7,638 bases of DNA from an uncultured Streptococcus sp. (lineage in GTDB: Bacteria > Bacillota > Bacilli > Lactobacillales > Streptococcaceae), in contig NZ_CAUFJQ010000093.1 in the NCBI RefSeq assembly GCF_959025735.1, positions 1 through 7,638 of the forward strand, given 5' to 3'. The translations under genes were made by a program, and so were the position numbers. Below, in pieces: positions 5,792-7,638 of the stretch. The notes beneath the pieces were generated by a model. The model saw only the letters and a program-made list of their open reading frames with translations. It was not told the DNA's origin and ran no database searches. The stretch's first letter is position 1. The number at the start of each line of letters is the position of its first letter.

Positions 5792-5890
5792 ACTGTGAAT
5801 TGGACCTCCATCTACTCCAGCCGCTTCAGTCCAAAGAATTGGGACGATGTGACCGTCAAGTATATTTGGAGAGAGGATTTTGGAAAGTGA
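5792..5890 (+). pseudogene. Possible orphaned C-terminus of the preceding gene
   Basis: In the same frame as the gene ending at 5791, 32 sense codons run to TGA 5888-5890. The translation contains NWTSIYSSRFSPKNW and DDVTVKYIWRED, rich in Trp, Tyr and alternating polar/hydrophobic residues, like a beta-rich extracellular domain. The second TGA abuts the terminator stem, where a gene end is expected. A frame this long stays open by chance roughly one time in five, so this is a suggestion only. Confidence 0.35.
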
Positions 5891-5919
5891 TGTCGGAGCT
5901 ATTTGTCCGGCATCTTTTT
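5889..5919 (+). terminator. Intrinsic terminator before the abiE operon
   Basis: GATGTCGGA (5889-5897) pairs with TCCGGCATC (5906-5914), nine pairs with one T-G wobble, around an 8-base loop. Five T follow (5915-5919). Confidence 0.85.
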
Positions 5920-5933
5920 ATGAATAATCGTTA

Positions 5934-5984
5934 TTGTTACTTTTGTGCGTGTGATATGATATAATAAAAGCACAGAAGTAACAA
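5934..5984 (+). promoter_or_regulatory. abiE promoter within an inverted-repeat operator
   Basis: TTGTTACTTTTGTGC (5934-5948) is the inverse complement of GCACAGAAGTAACAA (5970-5984) at 14 of 15 positions, with 21 bases between the arms. The gap holds TATAAT (5960-5965) and an overlapping extended -10, TGATATGAT (5952-5960). Transcription should start near 5967-5972, so the left arm is not in the RNA. This is therefore a DNA operator rather than an RNA hairpin. AbiEi antitoxins are known to repress their own operon by binding inverted repeats in the promoter, which fits well. Confidence 0.75.
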
Positions 5985-6000
5985 AAATAGGAATGCTGAA

Positions 6001-6588
6001 ATGATTCAAAAACAAATACAGGAAATGCTAGATCATCAGTCTATTATTAGAACATCTGATGTAGTTAAAAAAGGGATCCCAAAGCCTTACCTAAATCGAA
6101 TGGTGGAAAATGGTCAACTCATAAAGGTTGCCAGAGGGATTTATATCACCGATTGGTCTCAGTATGATGAGTATGCCATTTTCCAACTCCAACATCAAAA
6201 AGTGATTTATTCTTATCTATCAGCATTGTATCTCCATGGGCTGATAGATGTTATCCCTAAATACAAAGAAGTGACGGTCTATACAGGTTATAATCCTCAT
6301 CGATTTCCTAAGGAGGTAAAAAGGCATTTCATCCAGAAAGAATTGTATGAAGTCGGTGTGACAAAGCTACAAACGTCCTTCGGAAATGAAGTAAGGGTAT
6401 ATGATTTGGAGAGATCGATATGCGATCTCATTCGCGAGCGACAAAAGATAGATGTGGAAATATTTTCGACTTCTTTAAAGAGATATATTCAATCTTCAAA
6501 AAAAGATCTACGAAAACTATACAAATATGCGCGAGAGTTTCATGTGCTCGAAAACGTCCAATCATTGATGGAGGTCTTATATGAATAA
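6001..6588 (+). CDS. abiEi: AbiEi antitoxin / autorepressor of the type IV toxin-antitoxin system
   Basis: A 195-residue antitoxin, essentially the length of the characterised S. agalactiae AbiEi. The N-terminal winged helix-turn-helix covers about residues 1-50, with the recognition-helix region at PKPYLNRMVENG (27-38) and the wing at KVARGIYIT (42-50), the hallmark of the AbiEi family. The larger C-terminal domain carries SYLSALYLHGL (71-81) and VYDLERSICDLIR (133-145), typical of the group. The N-terminal domain binds the operon's inverted repeats. In type IV systems the antitoxin counters toxicity without forming a stable complex with the toxin, and the C-terminal domain contributes to that. 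The start ATG follows TAGGAA (5988-5993) by about eight bases. The gene overlaps abiEii by 8 bases, which supports coupled translation. It appears intact. Confidence 0.93.
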   Translation: MIQKQIQEMLDHQSIIRTSDVVKKGIPKPYLNRMVENGQLIKVARGIYITDWSQYDEYAIFQLQHQKVIYSYLSALYLHGLIDVIPKYKEVTVYTGYNPHRFPKEVKRHFIQKELYEVGVTKLQTSFGNEVRVYDLERSICDLIRERQKIDVEIFSTSLKRYIQSSKKDLRKLYKYAREFHVLENVQSLMEVLYE

Positions 6589-7402
6589 AGATAGATTGAT
6601 TGCTCTGTGCCATAAAATTTCAAACGAAAAACAGGTAGATTTCAATGTTGTGCTAACTTATTATTTTCTAGAAACGATACTTGCAAAGATAGCATCTAGT
6701 CCGTATAGTCATAACTTTGTATTCAAGGGAGGATTTCTTTTATCCAATATTATTGGTGTTGAAAGTCGAACAACTTCTGATATGGATTTTATTTTAGAAC
6801 AATTTAAGATGGACAAATCTCTACTAGAAAGTACTATAAAGGAAATCCTAACTGATGATTTGGTTCATTATGAAATTACTAAGATAAGTGAAATTAAAGA
6901 TGAAGATCCTTATGGTGGTTATCGAATCCATATTTTATGTCGGCTTGATAATATACGTCAGACAATTCCTTTAGATATTGCGACTGGTGATCCTATTACT
7001 CCCAAATCCGTTTCCTATCGTTATCATAGTCTCTTTCAAGAGATTGACTATGAGATCGTGGCCTATAATTTGGAGACAATATTGGCTGAAAAATTGGAAA
7101 CGATTTATCGAAGATCTTTCTTTAACACTCGAAGCAAGGATTTTTATGATGTGTATGTAATTTATAGTATGGAAAAAAGCCGATTGGATAGTAAAAAGCT
7201 TCGATCAGCTTGCGAGGCAACATTCTCCTATCGTCAGACAACGTTAGATGTAGTAGATTTTCAAAATATGATTGATGAGATGAAGGATGATATAACATTG
7301 GCGCGTCATTGGGAAAATTATCAGTCTCATTACCCTTATGCAACTTCTATTTCTTTCAGGGATGTTTTGGAAGTTGTTCAGCAGCTATTGTTAGAATTAT
7401 GA
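6581..7402 (+). CDS. abiEii: AbiEii toxin, DNA polymerase beta-type nucleotidyltransferase
   Basis: A 273-residue toxin of the AbiEii/DUF1814 nucleotidyltransferase family. Motif I is present as KGGFLLSN (49-56) followed by RTTSDMDF (63-70), giving the metal-binding pair Asp67 and Asp69. The third acidic residue is probably Asp132 in PLDIATGD (130-137). Motif III lies around LETILAEKLETI (164-175) with Lys171, and motif IV is RSKDFYDVY (184-192). All key residues are kept, so the enzyme should be active. Family members cause abortive infection or growth arrest; related toxins modify tRNA 3' ends. GGAGG (6570-6574) lies six bases before the ATG, inside abiEi. A hairpin terminator follows 24 bases after the stop. 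The pair looks somewhat more A+T-rich than its neighbours by eye, in keeping with horizontal transfer. Confidence 0.93.
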   Translation: MNKDRLIALCHKISNEKQVDFNVVLTYYFLETILAKIASSPYSHNFVFKGGFLLSNIIGVESRTTSDMDFILEQFKMDKSLLESTIKEILTDDLVHYEITKISEIKDEDPYGGYRIHILCRLDNIRQTIPLDIATGDPITPKSVSYRYHSLFQEIDYEIVAYNLETILAEKLETIYRRSFFNTRSKDFYDVYVIYSMEKSRLDSKKLRSACEATFSYRQTTLDVVDFQNMIDEMKDDITLARHWENYQSHYPYATSISFRDVLEVVQQLLLEL

Positions 7403-7426
7403 TACCTAATATAGACTTTCATTAAC

Positions 7427-7448
7427 AAACTACCTCCGAGGTGGTTTT
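7427..7448 (+). terminator. Probable terminator of the abiE operon
   Basis: AAACTACCT (7427-7435) pairs with AGGTGGTTT (7439-7447), nine pairs with one T-G wobble, around a CCG loop. The T-run is short (7445-7448), so efficiency may be moderate. Confidence 0.6.
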
Positions 7449-7473
7449 GAGATTATAACGATGTGTTAGATAA

Positions 7474-7500
7474 AAGCGAGCTTTGTCATGAAGCTCGCTT
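7474..7500. terminator. Perfect 10-bp hairpin, second terminator-like structure
   Basis: AAGCGAGCTT (7474-7483) and AAGCTCGCTT (7491-7500) pair perfectly around a 7-base loop. The following sequence ATTTGTATT is only moderately T-rich, so it may be a weak terminator or an RNA-stabilising or recombination-related palindrome. Confidence 0.55.
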
Positions 7501-7545
7501 ATTTGTATTCATAAAAAAGTGAGCTAAGTACTCTTAAGACAAGCA

Positions 7546-7572
7546 AAAAAGCCTTGGTTTTCAAGGCTTTTT
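7546..7572. terminator. Bidirectional terminator, probably serving the tRNA-Lys gene
   Basis: AAAAAGCCTTG (7546-7556) pairs perfectly with CAAGGCTTTTT (7562-7572) around GTTTT, with A and T tracts on either side. It lies 12 bases beyond the tRNA 3' end on the minus strand. The stem core is the same as that of the terminator at 4394-4424. Confidence 0.85.
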
Positions 7573-7584
7573 GTGCATAAAAAA

Positions 7585-7638
7585 TGCCCCCTACAGGGCT
7601 CGAACCTGTGACCCATAGATTAAGAGTCTACTGCTCTA
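7585..7638 (-). tRNA. tRNA-Lys (anticodon CUU), 5' part beyond the window
   Basis: The minus strand reads, from the window edge, the end of the D-arm and then the anticodon stem GTAGA/TCTAT around the loop CTCTTAA. The anticodon is CTT, a lysine tRNA. A 5-base variable loop and the T-arm follow (ACAGG, TTCGAGC, CCTGT), then the acceptor strand AGGGGGC and discriminator A (7585). No CCA is encoded; T residues follow directly. The 5' acceptor strand and most of the D-arm lie right of the window. The 3' end of this tRNA gene faces the abiE operon. Confidence 0.92.

Noticed and set aside
5993..6002. Tiny frame ATG CTG AAA TGA overlapping the abiEi start
   Set aside because: Only three codons; the ribosome binding site fits the abiEi ATG at 6001 better. 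Probably chance.
6428..6613. Minus-strand 61-codon frame over the abiEi/abiEii junction, and similar frames at 6978-7160 and 7122-7343
   Set aside because: They overlap well-supported abiE genes and have no ribosome binding site or family features.
1..7638. CRISPR array, insertion sequence or integrase
   Set aside because: No short regularly spaced repeats and no transposase or recombinase motifs are seen. The only dispersed repeat is the two-copy noncoding element.

Overview
The window looks like chromosomal DNA of a low-GC Firmicute, most likely a Streptococcus of the mitis/sanguinis/parasanguinis type. The reasons are A+T-rich coding sequence, strong AGGAGG-like ribosome binding sites, compact operons with hairpin-plus-T terminators, a LytTR regulator paired with a ComD/BlpH/Fas-type histidine kinase, and two copies of a GTGGGAC...GTCCCAC intergenic repeat that I associate with oral streptococci. 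The species assignment is inference.

Left part (1-2898). A partial copy of the repeat (1-140) ends in a terminator. About 500 bases without a convincing protein gene follow. They contain a promoter-like -10 (334-339), about 200 nt of structured sequence whose two ends can pair (368-378 with 504-516), and a strong intrinsic terminator (518-547). I read this as a candidate small RNA. Next comes a two-gene operon, a LytTR response regulator then a membrane sensor kinase, both probably starting at TTG codons. It is closed by a complete second copy of the repeat (2721-2898), which supplies the terminator.

Middle (2893-4424). A two-gene ABC exporter (ATPase and ABC-2 permease, with an ATGA overlap) follows. 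Its promoter has a perfect TATAAT but no -35. In place of the -35 lie two direct repeats exactly 21 bp apart, ending about 43 bases before the expected transcription start. This is the layout used by LytTR regulators of the ComE/BlpR group. The likely circuit is an extracellular signal, then kinase, then regulator, then exporter, and perhaps also the small RNA. No pheromone gene was found in the window.

Right-middle (4520-5920). Two divergent genes encode unrecognised membrane proteins: a two-helix protein with a cytoplasmic domain (minus strand) and a two-helix protein with an extracellular domain (plus strand). The second has an in-frame TGA followed by 32 more plausible codons that end at the terminator, so it may be truncated.

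Right end (5934-7638). A complete AbiE type IV toxin-antitoxin/phage-defence pair (abiEi, abiEii, overlapping by 8 bases) is driven from a promoter whose -10 is flanked by a nearly perfect 15-bp inverted repeat, a likely AbiEi operator. Three hairpins follow. The window ends inside a minus-strand tRNA-Lys(CUU) gene whose 3' end faces the AbiE pair. That tRNA end is a known integration site for streptococcal integrative elements, so the AbiE pair may sit in an insertion hotspot.
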